A stretch of DNA of 64,000 nt from Albula goreensis (Eukaryota > Chordata > Actinopteri > Albuliformes > Albulidae), in the NCBI GenBank assembly GCA_022829145.1, contig CM040745.1, forward strand, positions 28,929,906 through 28,993,905, in the 5' to 3' direction. The notes beneath the pieces were generated by a model. That model had not been told where the DNA came from, made no database searches, and worked only from the letters and a program-made list of their open reading frames with translations. This document shows, one piece after another, positions 22,264 to 34,510 of this stretch; position 1 is the first letter of the stretch, and the number at the start of each line of letters is the position of its first letter. Position numbers and translations under genes: made by a program.

Positions 22264-24711
22264 TGTAGCTGAGTTGCAGGTGACTCACAGCATTCTGTAC
22301 ACTCTGCCTCTGCATTTCCCAGTGCTGAGCTATGAATGCGTTGAATTCGTAGGTCAGGCTGATCTGTGAGTGGGTCAGTTATTACACATGTATTACACAT
22401 GCTAACAGATTGAGGTTTTTGTTGAGTAAGAAACAGCTACACCAAAAGGTTAATTTGTTCATTTGAATCAATTTAGCATTAAATGCACAAAATAGAAGAA
22501 TATTGTGAAGCCACTCCTGCAGCATACACTCAAAACTTTAAATACTGACAATGTCTATAATTAATATATGCAGGTAAACATATACAGCAGTTTTTGGGGG
22601 GAAGCTGGAAAAAGTTCATGATGTCAACATCAGTAATAGAGATACGGAGGATACACTGATGAAATGGTAAGGTGAGGAATGCTGTTCTTAGATCATTTTA
22701 AAGTTAATCATAGAAGTTATTACCCATAGCAATAATAATCAGAGGTTACAGACAGAGGTTGGGTTTGACTGATTCCGGATCAGTGTCAAAGGGCAGAATC
22801 CAAACATAAATGAAAATATGGGTGAGTTCTGGAGCCTTTTTGAAGGACACGCCACCCCTGCTTCCTGCCACATATTTCTTGATGCATCTTGTTTCCATGT
22901 TCATTGTTTTCAACTGAAAGGTGAGAGCTCATCCATTTTCAGTGTCACATCTCCTGCCGAGGCCCCTGCCAAGATTCCTTAATGGTACTGTGGTGGGAGG
23001 GGCGTTTTTCACACACAGCTGTCAGACATGGTAATTACTGAAACATCAATGAATAGGGATTTGGAAGGAAAAAGATGAATTTCACATGCTTTTCCTTTCT
23101 TTAGGTCTCAGCACAATGCAGTTTTCTTCTGCTCAGTTGTATGAGGACTGAAAGAATCCCTTAGCCTGTCACAACCACGAGTAAAATCCAGTCTTCCAGG
23201 GAGGGTACAGACTGCGACTTATGAGGATTATAAATAGAACCATTCATTCTGCAGGTAGTCTTCAGATATGACTGAATGGTTTCACAGAAAAAAAAATACT
23301 GGCACATGCAATTGAAGAATACAGCACTGTCTGATATATAAGGAGTAACTACGATGTGTACATCACTAAGACTAAACATGATTACCGATTATTTAATTCC
23401 GGTTATCACTCTAGATGAGTCATTCTGGAGTTTGACTCAAGCTTTATAAAGACAGATCATTGTGAATTCAGTGTTTAGCTTTCTTGTTCCTCATCTAATC
23501 AGCAACAGGGATGCGCAAGTTATTCATGGCAAATAATGCAACTCTATCAGTATAGTTGAGAGGATGCAATTTTATAAGCATAGTTTCTCCTCCTTCCCAT
23601 CACTCAGTCATAAACCTTGGAGAGCAACCATCCAAGTCTAAGGTGGCTGCAGAGGTTCAGCACCTTGGAGAGTGACCCTGGGGGGATGTCTCCACTCTCT
23701 TAGCTGTACTAAGACTCTCGGTTCAGGGAAGAATAATCACTCACCAGCTGTATTTCACAGCTGCGGCCAAACATGCACGCTCTGTACATCTAACAATGTC
23801 TAACATGTATCTGCAGTACAGAGGTGGATTCATAAACAAGGCAGTACCCCGAGGCAGAGACGCCATGGACTTGTCGCCCCTTTACAGACCTCCCTCTCTC
23901 TTTTTTGTTTTAAGGCATGTAAGGGTATTCACTGTGTCCTTTCACCTAGCCAAAGACACTGTCATTCCCCTTGCGGTGTCTTGGCGCATTGTCAAGGTGA
24001 TGCATTTTCAGCTCAGACACTTCCCATTCTTCACTGAAACGGCTGTGTGTTACGCCTTACCAAAGGTAAAGCACTAATGTGTCCTACAGGGCTTTCACTC
24101 CATCAGTTCCCCATCCCATCGATTTCCTGAGCTTGATAACGAATATCAGCCGTTCCCATGAAGGAATGATCTGTAACACATCTACTTTTAAGAGGGAAGA
24201 AGAGAAGATGGATTTGAAAGGATTCCAGTTTCCTCTAAACCAGCAACAGCTCCCCAGTAGACGCTGGGATGGGCCCCTCTCATGCTGTTTGTGCATGCCA
24301 TGCATTTAAACTGCCTTGATTGCTTTAACATCGCTAACATTATTGTCCACATACTACCTTAGCATCAGGCTTTACTAAATTACCCAGAGACTATTGCTGG
24401 CTTTCAGGCAACTTTAAAGGGAGCTAAAGGAAATTGCAGAACATCATTGAGCTTATTTGCAAATGAATCTCCATAAAATAAAATGATGTTGCTCCCATGG
24501 ATATTTGAGCAACTAGATTTTTTTGAGCATTTAATTTTTTTCTGCCTCATCCCAATTAAAATGAGGTAAAATGGACACTGACTTTAATAATGCAAATGGT
24601 TAAAAGAACAAACTTTAAACTGAGAATTCAAATATAGGACATATGTTGTTCAAATCTAGCAGTGTGTCTCCAGAGTTGTAACATCTATGCCAATTTCCAA
24701 ATTGTTAATTA
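22262..24711. other. Unique stretch, possible conserved non-coding DNA
   Basis: No gene supported. Positions 22800-23080 and 23830-24070 are repeat-free and less AT-rich than their flanks, with open frames that shift between phases. They read like regulatory DNA, though this is inference. Confidence 0.35.
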
Positions 24712-24790
24712 GCCTAATTTACCTTTATTTCACCAGGTACAACAACTAGGAACCTAGTCCTCATTTATAAGAACTGAAAACCCCTGTCTA
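24712..24790. repeat. Short dispersed-repeat fragment
   Basis: The phrase acctttatttcaccaggtac followed by ctaggaacctagtcctcat resembles a very common fish repeat block (cctttatttaaccaggta...). Only about 80 bp is recognisable and the family is not determined. Confidence 0.35.
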
Positions 24791-25354
24791 ATCACTCACT
24801 ATATAGCTCCTCTGGCCCTCTCAGAAGTGACACACATTATTCAATATTTTTAAAAATCAAAGCGATACAAAATATCTAACAGAAATGTACGTACCAACTC
24901 TAAAATCAACTGCAAAACTTATAAAATCAACCAAAATACTGCCTTTTCAATCACCAATAGTACACAACCTCAGAAAATCACATCCCATCTTATAGAATCA
25001 CCCACCAATCACTTGAAATATTATGTCACCTGCAATATCCAAATATATCCAAATCATGTTTTATCTTTCCCAGGTATTTGCTTCTGCATACTTCATACCA
25101 GCACTAAAACTGGATTAATAACCACACTCTCAAAATGGGCATTTTGTTTATATTCATGCCTATATGTGTTTTTATGAGTCAATGTCATGTAAAACAACCA
25201 ATAATTGTGCATTTTAATTTATAAACCTTTGGATAATAACTACCAAAAATAAGTGAAATGTGGCAATACTTACATATTACATTCATTGTTCCAAATCTTT
25301 ACAGGCATATTGAATGAGACTGTTGCTTAAGTTTGGTAATGATGCACTTCTCAC

Positions 25355-25492
25355 TTGTCGATATGATCCTGGTCTTGGAGAGGTGCCCTCTAGTTGTTCT
25401 GTAATTGCTTCCGCATAGTAGGCCCCACAACAGGACTTCAGCACGGTGACATAAGCTTGGTCTACAGTGCCTTTTTTCCAGTTGTATTTCTC
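25355..25492 (-). CDS. Exon-like segment of exactly 46 codons, unrecognised
   Basis: On the minus strand, an acceptor-like ttcctctgattgttaaag precedes 138 nt that read in phase 0 from EKYNWKKGTVDQAYVTVLKS to a C-terminal part ending RPGSYRQ. A donor-like caa|gtgaga follows at 25349-25354. The length is a multiple of three and the coding frame needs no stop or shift. Third positions are C/G-biased in gtc acc gtg ctg aag tcc and ggg gcc tac, which stands out from the AT-rich surroundings. A second frame is also open, so openness alone is weak evidence. The peptide contains a CC pair and aromatic residues (YNW, AYY) but matches no family I recognise. It is on the same strand as the microexon 5.3 kb downstream, so the two could belong to one transcript; that is inference. 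Confidence 0.35.
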
Positions 25493-25499
25493 CTTTAAC

Positions 25500-28400
25500 A
25501 ATCAGAGGAAATTCAATTCCTCTCTGTCTCCAGCAGCATCACCTGCAGCAGATCTGGACTCACAGTAAGCTGTCACCATCTGTCACTGCCCCTGATTGCT
25601 CTCTCAGCTCTACCTGGTTGTGCTGTTTCTTTCCCCTCTTTTCACTGTATCACAGTGTCTGAAATAACTCTTGGGCTAGGGGTAAAACACACACGCACAG
25701 GCACACAAACAGTCTGCTTTTCATGAATATGAAATATGAAAGATAACACAGGAGGTCTGAGCTCTCTTTTCTTTATTGGAATGACTACAAAATGTAGTGT
25801 TGCCAAGGTGGATTTGGAAATGCAAAATATGCAAACAGAAACAATCATGGTGATAATAATTGATATGGAGATATGAATATTGAAATAATACTGAAATAAC
25901 ACTACTCATTTCTAATATTAAAAAAAATGTAGTACAAACAATGTGTTTCTAAGGCTGTGGCAGTGACTCAAATCTAACTGCTGCCAGGTTTGAAGATTCT
26001 TCTGGAAGAAAGGAGATTTTATTGTAAGCTGTTAAGGTCTCTATTTTAGGGACACAGAACAGTGGGCCAACACAAGTGCTATCATTTGCACAGACTAAAA
26101 TGTGGCATGTCCGAAGGTTTCGACAAAGGTGTGGTCATGCACTTGCCTCAATCCTCTTTGAACATCTCCATTAAATCACATTATATGAATCTGATTTTTC
26201 TTTGTAGCTGCAACACATTCTCTTTCAACTACCATGAGGCTCCTAATATCATACCAAATCAATTTCATCAGCATATGCAAGTCTGTATTCTATTGTATTA
26301 CACAGTTGTCTGTTCAAATAACCCATACAATCCCTCTCATAACATATTGAATAGTATAGACAATTTTTACAGTTAAGACCATTTTTTGTAGTGGATTATT
26401 CAGGTCATTTGAACACTCATCCATATCATACGTTTCCAAGTGGTATGAGATAAAAGCCCTGTAATACCCACTCACTCCAAATGAATCAACCTAGGTTGAA
26501 TGCAGAAGAGGCACCACACATATCTTTTGTCTTTGTGCTTGCACTACCCAGAAATACCAACATTCAAATACTTGCCATCTGCATGAACACCTATTGCTAC
26601 ATATAGTAAATAAAATAATACTAATAAAATAATAACCTCTTTTATTGCAGGTCTGCAGCCCCTAATAACTATAAGGCTGTACTTCTCATGCATCCCAGGG
26701 CCTTCCTCCCTATAATTGATTCCAATCAGGGAGTGAACGGAGTATCCACATCACTGGGTTTTGTTAGCACTGTTTGCTATTATACGCTTTCCTATTATTA
26801 TGCTTTCACTTACCCCTTAAGCACATTAACATCAGTAAGGAATTGTTTTTGTTTTTCAGGGAAAGCTAATTTTCAATTGTTGATTTAGATTTGGATGTGT
26901 GCTGGTCCCGCTTTGGCTAAGATCTGCAGCTCTCAGAGCCAGTAGGCCTTGAGGGCTCTTGTCTGTGGAGAGCTGATGGCTCAGTAGGGCTTAGGCCTAT
27001 ATTTACAGGCCGTTTGCTTTGCCAGATTTAAATGGTTCTACAATTTGGCAGACTCTTATTAAAATGTGGAAGCACAGGAAATAGTCCCAGTTGAAAAGAA
27101 CTGCAAACACTTTTGGGGGTGACTATTTGAGCCTACGCTAAGCTTTTGCAAAATTACAGCGCTTGGGTAAAAAACTCTGGACAGAAGTTTCATCGTTGGT
27201 GTTATTTTTGCCAGATTGAGTTTTCATCGTTTCATTTCTATAAAACTCTACCTACCAGAAGTTTCCTTCAGAAACAGCTGTTTTCTCTGTCTGTCTATGT
27301 GAGAAAACTCTATTCTCACTTCTGCCTGCTCAGAAACAGCTTTATTCTCATAATCATGAAATAGAGCGGTTTTCTCACTCGGCCAGACACAGCTGCATTC
27401 TCTGCACATATCTGCTAGCTTGCCTCCTTTACTCTTTCTCTCTGCCTGAAGTTAGTTACATCTAAAATGGCACCTTTCACTCATCTCCATTCAAACCACT
27501 CCTCCCCTCTCACCCTGTCACAGTGACAGACGGTGCAATGATGTGGCAGGCCCCCTTTGACAGAGTGGTATTTATGAGTCACTGAATTACAGAGCACTGT
27601 GATCCAATAGGTGGGAAATATGATACTGTAAACACGCTACAGATGAATTAATGGGGCCCATCTTTCTGTAGACCCATCCTGTCTTCAAGCAATACAATTG
27701 TTATCGCTTTGAGTAGAGTTATGTCCATGCTTACTGTGGATCTGCACCAACATTTATATGTAGTCTTGTAGTATAACAATTTGCATAACAAGATACACAA
27801 GGCAACATACATCTATATTTATTTTGAATTGCTACTTAATAAAACTCTGGACCAAAACAGAAGGTTTATTCCGGTAGCCAAAAATCTCAAATATGTGCCC
27901 CATTGGAAGGGTTATGTCATTACAAACAGCATTTGCTTTCATTATCAAGTTGTGTTCCAGGAAGGTACAACTCATCTGCCTTTAATTAATGATAAAATCC
28001 CTTGCTTCAGTTTAAGAATATAATTTTTTTAATTATTTACCAATATATATACTGCATGTACTTACCAATATATTTTGATGTTGTGTATTTTACATTGCTG
28101 TATTAAAAATGTCATTAAATGTGTGAAATTAGCTGCAGTTAATTATATTTAAGAGGTGTCATTATCCTTCTCCTCTAATCTAGAACCAACTTATCGTGTC
28201 TCCCACATAGATTTCTGAGTTACCATTTTCTTAAAATGTAGTAATCAATCACATACTCTTGTCACATACAGGAAGAGGAGAAAGTGTCAACAACTAATCA
28301 GACTAAATTACTAGGTGCTCTCGGTACATGCATCTTAAAGAAAAAAAAACCCTGCATGACTGAACATTGGGAGACTATGGCTTAATTTATACTTTGAAAT

Positions 28401-29608
28401 TCAATTTTCATAGTTCAATTGAATCAAACCATCTGAATGACTTCATGACAGATTTTATGGTGGCTATTTAAAGGGTTTGCATGAATATAAGCGCTGAAAT
28501 GCTGTGTCTGAAGTGATGTCTCTCAAATGCTACCTGATGTTCAAAACCGTTCAGCACTACATGACTACTGCAATCCAACTGTCCTTATAAACAATTAACC
28601 AATAAATTCTTTTTAAACATGAACATATTGAATCAATTAAAATCAATTACAATCCAACAAACTGTATATTTTAGTTAATTGGTTTAAAGAGATTTTATAT
28701 AAATCATTACAAATCATCCGTATGTTAGCATGTACTGTATGATAACCATATGTGTTGTTTTTTCAGCTGAAAAGAAATTAAAAGTACATGTGTTAACAAG
28801 CTGAAATGAAAAGAATATTTATCTCATGGATAATGAAAAACAACTATGTTTTATATAACCATGTGAAGAGATCAGTGATAAATAGCAAATAGTGAAGTCA
28901 TTGCCTTCGTTGGTAATGCTAAAAATGGACATGTCAGTGAGCCAATATGTTCTATAGATTAAATGAGCTATTCAAGCAGGGGGCCCTCAAACCCCACTCA
29001 GAAACAGTCAAAGGGAAATTATTTTCATGAACTCAATGAATAAATCAATGAATGAGCATGATAGGAATACCATCTAAATTTTGACACCATTTTGACACAG
29101 AGATTAGTTCTTGATCAAGTACTCAATACACTACATTTCACTTTTATAAAATGAGATTAAACAATTAGCATTTTTTTATTTTAAAATAATGTGGACTAAT
29201 GTGGACCATTCTGAGGCACTCTGTGAAATCCTAAGATGGGAGGCAGTTGATTTTTCAATGGTTCAGGTTCACTAGCAAAGCAAGTCACTGGTTGGTTGCT
29301 GGGTTTGAGGGGATTTTGCTATAAACAAAATCCAGTGAGAGCGTGCGAATGCCCTGTTTGTGATGTGTGAAACACAGCTTGCCCTCCCCTGGCTAATGAG
29401 TCCGTTCAGGCACTGCATCTGAAGAGATCAGACTTGTGTCTACGGCTGACACAATTATGGTATTGTTTTGTAATAATGTTATAGTATTTATCTGTTTAAA
29501 GCTTAGTACACTTGTCTATGTATGATGCTGTAGGAGAAGGTGTAATTAATTTTAATGTAAATAAACTAAATAGTGATAATCTGAATATTTTCAGTTACCT
29601 TTCGACTA
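25500..29608. other. AT-rich non-coding stretch
   Basis: No gene supported. A good acceptor-like acctcttttattgcag at about 26650 opens a frame to 26890 that includes NYKAVLLMHPRAFLPIIDSN, but there is no good donor and codon use is mixed. No repeat recognised. Confidence 0.4.
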
Positions 29609-30071
29609 CTTTTTCTCAAAAGTCTGAGACCGCATTGAACTTTATCTTCAATTTTTTTTTCCATATAATCCTGGAAATAAACAGAAAGATTTAGGATTTT
29701 GAAAATGTAAACAAAGACACTGACCACATTAAATCCTTTTTTTTTTTTTTTTGTTAAAAAGTCAGACCCCATTAAAACATATATGAGGGCACTTAAAGGC
29801 CAAGAACATTTTTGGACACTTAAAGACCATAGTATAACATGGATCATCAAGTTTTGCACGAACTTGTGGAGGCCATGCCAGCTGCAATGACACTGTCATT
29901 AAAGCAAAAGGTGAACGTTCCAAAAACTAAAACATTCTGAAATTCATGTACATTTTTTTAAAGATTTAACTTTTCACTCAAATTGTTAGTATAATTTGTA
30001 ATAAGAAATGTTGTACTACATTATAAAAGAGTATACTTCCAATAGTGGTCTCAGACTTTTGGACCCCAATG
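29609..30071 (+). mobile_element. Internally deleted Tc1-like transposon
   Basis: Inverted ends share caaaagtctgagacc (left, from about 29616; right, complement within ggtctcagacttttgg). The element is flanked by TA at 29607-29608 and 30072-30073. The interior keeps only the C-terminal part of a Tc1 transposase: cagaccccattaaa (from the DPNPIEHLW-like DE region), gggcacttaaag, and then atggatcatcaagttttgca with HELVEAMPAAMT, matching the usual end of Tc1 transposases. The N-terminal HTH domains and first catalytic acidic residues are absent and the frame is broken, so it cannot encode an enzyme. At 463 bp it is about a third of a full-length Tc1. Confidence 0.85.
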
Positions 30072-33000
30072 TATATCCTAACAAATACTGCATATACAAA
30101 TGTTTTTCTTCCTCTCCTTGACTATTCATATGTAGCATAGCTAACTAAAATGCTTGTGCAGGAATATAAAGCTGTAGACTGGATGATAGTTATTAACAAA
30201 AGAATGGTAGCAGAGGAACTGACAACTTTGCAGATTCCATGGACAGTACTCTCGATTTTTTTTTTGTTCAGTTGATAAAATTTAAAGACAAACTATGAAG
30301 CCTGCTACTGCTTTTCATTATGAACTTAAACAATGACTCAAGTTGTTTTAAATTAAGTAAATAATGAAACAAAACATGCAAACACATTTTCAAAGTGTGC
30401 AACAACATATATTTGTGCTGAGTTTGCTTATCAAAATTACAATATTTATAGATTCTATAGAACTTGGCATAAATATGAAAAGCATACAAATGAAAAAGTT
30501 TCCTTTGTTGTAAGTTTTAATATTTGACTCAGCTGAGATTCCTCTGGCCTTAATGAGCATGACAAACAGATGCCCACTGTTCAAAAACTGCACTGGCCTT
30601 CCCACTGGACCCCCATCTCCCTAAACGCCAAGCAAATATGTGCATAGCAATAAAATATTGGTGGAATTAAATTATTTGCTGTTTAAGATTTAATTGTAAT
30701 TGCATCTTACAAACATTTGAATTGTTATACAGGATAGTGAGATGGTCTGTAAGACCTTCAGGAATGACCAATATGTAAATACCAGTGAAGTTAATTATCG
30801 CATATATGATCAAGATTTACACATGTAACAATATTTGATATACATACAAATTCCATATAAAAGTATGATTAAAATATGCTTTATAGATGAACAGTTAGTA
30901 TGATGAGGGAGTAAAGTAGATGCTTGTGTTCAGTTCGCTATACCTACGAGGTATATATAATAATGTTTCTCCACCCTGACTTTGTGCAAAGCTGAAATGA
31001 TGTATTCACCCCCAACCCCTTGACACAGCAGGTCTCTGATTGGTGAAATGATTCCCGATTAGATTTTACATGATAAGGAATCTTGGCTGTAGGACCTGTA
31101 ATTTCCTGTTCCCGTCTCACTCCCTTCATACATTGACAAATCTGGTCCAAACTGTAACCTCTGGGAACCTCAATAAGCTACTGGGAAAAGTTTCAGGGGC
31201 TACCAAATCACAGGCCATTATAACTGCTTCCAAATGCATCACAAAACAATTCCTTTTACATAAGAACATAAGAAGACCATGAGAACATTCAATGACAATC
31301 ACAGGCTGTGCAGCCCAGAATGTTTGTGCTAGCAGGAAAATGTCATGATGTAATAAGGTAGTTAGCTAACAATGGCTGACTGGTAACAAAACAAGTGATA
31401 ACCTTATTGAGAGGCTTGTCTAACATTGCTTTAGAATAACTGTGAGAATAACTAACAAACACAATTATTAAACCATGATCATGTCCTCATGTCCTCAGCC
31501 TATTTCCTCAAGTAATTACATTGTCTATGAAAACCCTTACTCTGTGTAGTGGGACACTAGAAATGAGGGTTCACACTTTGTACATTTATTGCACATCCAT
31601 TGATTGTAACAGCTCTGTCATTTTCTGGCAAGATTGCCTATAGTGTAACAATGGTGTTGGAGTTTTTTTACTTTTATTATTTTGTTCACTCCAGGCTCTC
31701 CTTTCAAACTTTGCAAACCTTCTCCTACCCCTCCCACCTTTGGCTGCATGCTGGAAATTCATAAAGACTGCTGATTTTGATGTGCAGTTAATTTCTTGGT
31801 CCATTTTATTAAGAGCTGTGAACTTAACCTTATGTATTTTAATTCACCCCCCACCCCCCCACCCTTCAACCTACTCCCAGAACAATTCGGTGGATAACAA
31901 CATAATTGCATCTATATCAGAATTATTACAAGTACAATAGCCTCTTGACTTTAACAACTGCAGGCAGCAGAAGCACTCTCTGCGTTTTAAACTGTGCAAT
32001 GCTTATGCAAGCCTTTGCATTTGGCCTTGAGTATCACATTACACGTTTTGGTCACCCGGAAGTAAGTGCAATACTCTTTAGAACCTCAGCAGCTTTGTGT
32101 AAAATGGGATTAAACTGTCATATTGCAGAAGGGCTTAGCTTTGTGTAACTATTTTAGCTTTTAGGATTGATGTCTTTGGACGGTGCATGAATGGAAATAG
32201 TTACGTTCCATGCTGTCCTCAGACTCACCCCTGTACATATGATGAGAATTTTTGTTACAACCTCCAGTTAAGTTCTTCTTCTATTACAAATTTTAAGAAG
32301 AACAAAAACCTAATGCTTTAGCACAAAATAATCTACACTGAATAGGCTAGAGAGATTTGAGCCAGTCGACAGTCATGTCATATCAGTTGTTATGATATGT
32401 CTTCTCTGTTAATGAATTAAAGCAAAAGTCAGTATCCATCAACCCACGATGTCCCTCATCAAGGTACATAATGTACTCTTTCCAAAAATAATGAAAACAT
32501 ATGCATCAAAAAGAATGAGAATGGAAGACGAATTTGGAACTGGCCAACTTTCCCAATATTTTATAGTTATTATATAGTAGCACTTGAGACATGAATCATA
32601 GCTTTGTACAATCCATGACAACAGTAAGAGCCCTGGCACATCAAGGATTGCTATTACTATACACAATCAAGACATTTTAGTCCTTTTTTACCAACTAGTT
32701 TTAAAATGTAAAGCTGCTTTTTACCTTCTAGGGACGTCCACAGACAGGCAATCAGTGAGTGGAGAAACATTCTTTGAAGTCAGAAAGTGTTTTGGAAGAA
32801 GTTTAGATGAATCAATACTTCAAACTTGTCAGGTATTCAGGAGTCCTCAGGAACATGTTTAGCAATGAGACAGACATGGCAGCCCAGCAGACACAGCTTA
32901 TCTATATACTTTACCATCTGTTTTAGACATTTCTTCTTTTGTGTCAATTTTTATGCATAGTGGCCTAAGTCTTTTCAGAAAATCCAACCGTAAAATGCAT

Positions 33001-33966
33001 TCTCCCCATCTAATGAGCTGTTAATTTATCTCTAGTCAGAATTAGCCATTTTCTAAGATCAGCCCCAGGCCACCTCATGCATAAGTCTTCAGAATATTTA
33101 TTCAGAGACCTACCAATCGCTCACTTGGTTTTTGATGATACCCTTTGGTAGTAATTCATAAACAGGTAAGAGTATGATTGCATGAGGAGACAGCTCATTC
33201 TAACTGGGAGTCAATCGATAGTCCATGACATTGGCAGTAAGGGGACCTGTCTGCTAAAAACTACACCTTATTTTAACGAGTCAAACATAATTCTTGGTTG
33301 GTTAAAAAGCAAAACCATGAAGCTCTGTGTACCCAATATGTTTGTTAGTGACCGTGATTAGGATATCTGCTGGAATGTAGAGCAGGACAAACATTTGCTC
33401 CCAAGGGCCAGGCCAGGTTTAGATTACACAAATTAAATACCTGAAACAGGATTCTAATTAAATGTTAGAGTCAAAGAGAAAAAACTGAAAACATTAATTA
33501 GAACAAGGTGTTTATGAGTAGTAATGGTTTAGCATGTCCTTACCCTTACAGCTCTATATAATTACCTGGTAGCTCAGCATGACCCTCAGAACACATATCT
33601 CCATGACAAACTATCGTAGAAAGGGTATTTAAACTAGGAAGAACATTTTAAAGGCCTCCTAAGGGGTATATGCACTCTCCCTGGGATAGTTGGGTCCATT
33701 TTAGCTGTTGTTATCCATTTCACTTGGTTTGCCCAGTAGTTACAATGTTGCTACCAGCCAGACACAAAAATGGTATGTAGAATCTGAGCAGCACAGCCAC
33801 ATCACACTCACCACTGTTTTACCTGAAAATGTCATTCAGTAATTGCATTCTTACTCAGTTCTATAGCTGTCTCTATAGCTCTATCAACTGCCCTCTTGAG
33901 AGTATTTGGAAGTTGGAATTAATATTCCACAGTAAACCTAAAATTCAGCCATACTCATATTCCATG
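30072..33966. other. AT-rich non-coding stretch
   Basis: No gene supported. Contains a C-run at 31847-31863 that is a G-quadruplex candidate on the minus strand, and a splice-site-bounded 23-nt segment at 32732-32754 discussed as a finding. No repeat family recognised. Confidence 0.4.
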
Positions 33967-34510
33967 GCAGGGGCGCCGCTAGGGATTTCGTGGCCCCAGA
34001 AAAGATATCACATTGGCCTGAGCCCCAACACCCACTGACCTGGGGGAGGGGGGGGAGGTCGACGGATGACTGCTGAATATTCCACCACTCACAGACTACA
34101 CCCACCTTTCTTTGTGAAAAATTGGGTGACACACTGTTGCCCTTTCTTTTCTTTCCTGTATTTGTTGTCTTTCTTGTCAGTTTTGAAAGTCAGATTTTTC
34201 TTCCATGATGCTCCACCAGCACTGCTAGCAAGTACCGTTCCGTTCATGCCTGGTTTGGGGGCAGGACTGAAACATTTCATATAAATGGGGGGAGTTAGGT
34301 AATACAGAGGCTCTCTGAATGTTTACTTTTTACCAAAAACATGAAAAGAATAAGAAACCATTTACTTCATTAGTTCATTGTAAATAAATTATTCCATCAA
34401 TGATAATAGGTTAATAATTTAATATTGAAAAAAATTACCTAATGTTCTAATAATTTTTTAGGGCCCCTGTCAGTCACAGGCCCTTAGAATCGTCCAACCC
34501 CCGGCGACAA
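33967..34510. mobile_element. Eroded DNA-transposon-like repeat
   Basis: Starts caggggcgccgctagggatt, the characteristic left end of a dispersed fish repeat, and ends in gggcccctgtcagtcacagg, cccttagaatcgtccaaccc and ccggcg, the matching right end. The right terminus is decayed and no target duplication was found. Termini beginning cagggg fit a hAT-type element, but this class call is tentative. No coding remnant is visible. Confidence 0.55.

Noticed and set aside
23748-23815. Minus-strand cagctg|gtgagtg donor with an open frame upstream.
   Set aside because: The acceptor has a poor pyrimidine tract and the peptide is not recognisable.
31255-31300. acataagaacataagaagac, resembling the start of a common fish repeat.
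   Set aside because: Only about 20 bp match and the rest diverges.
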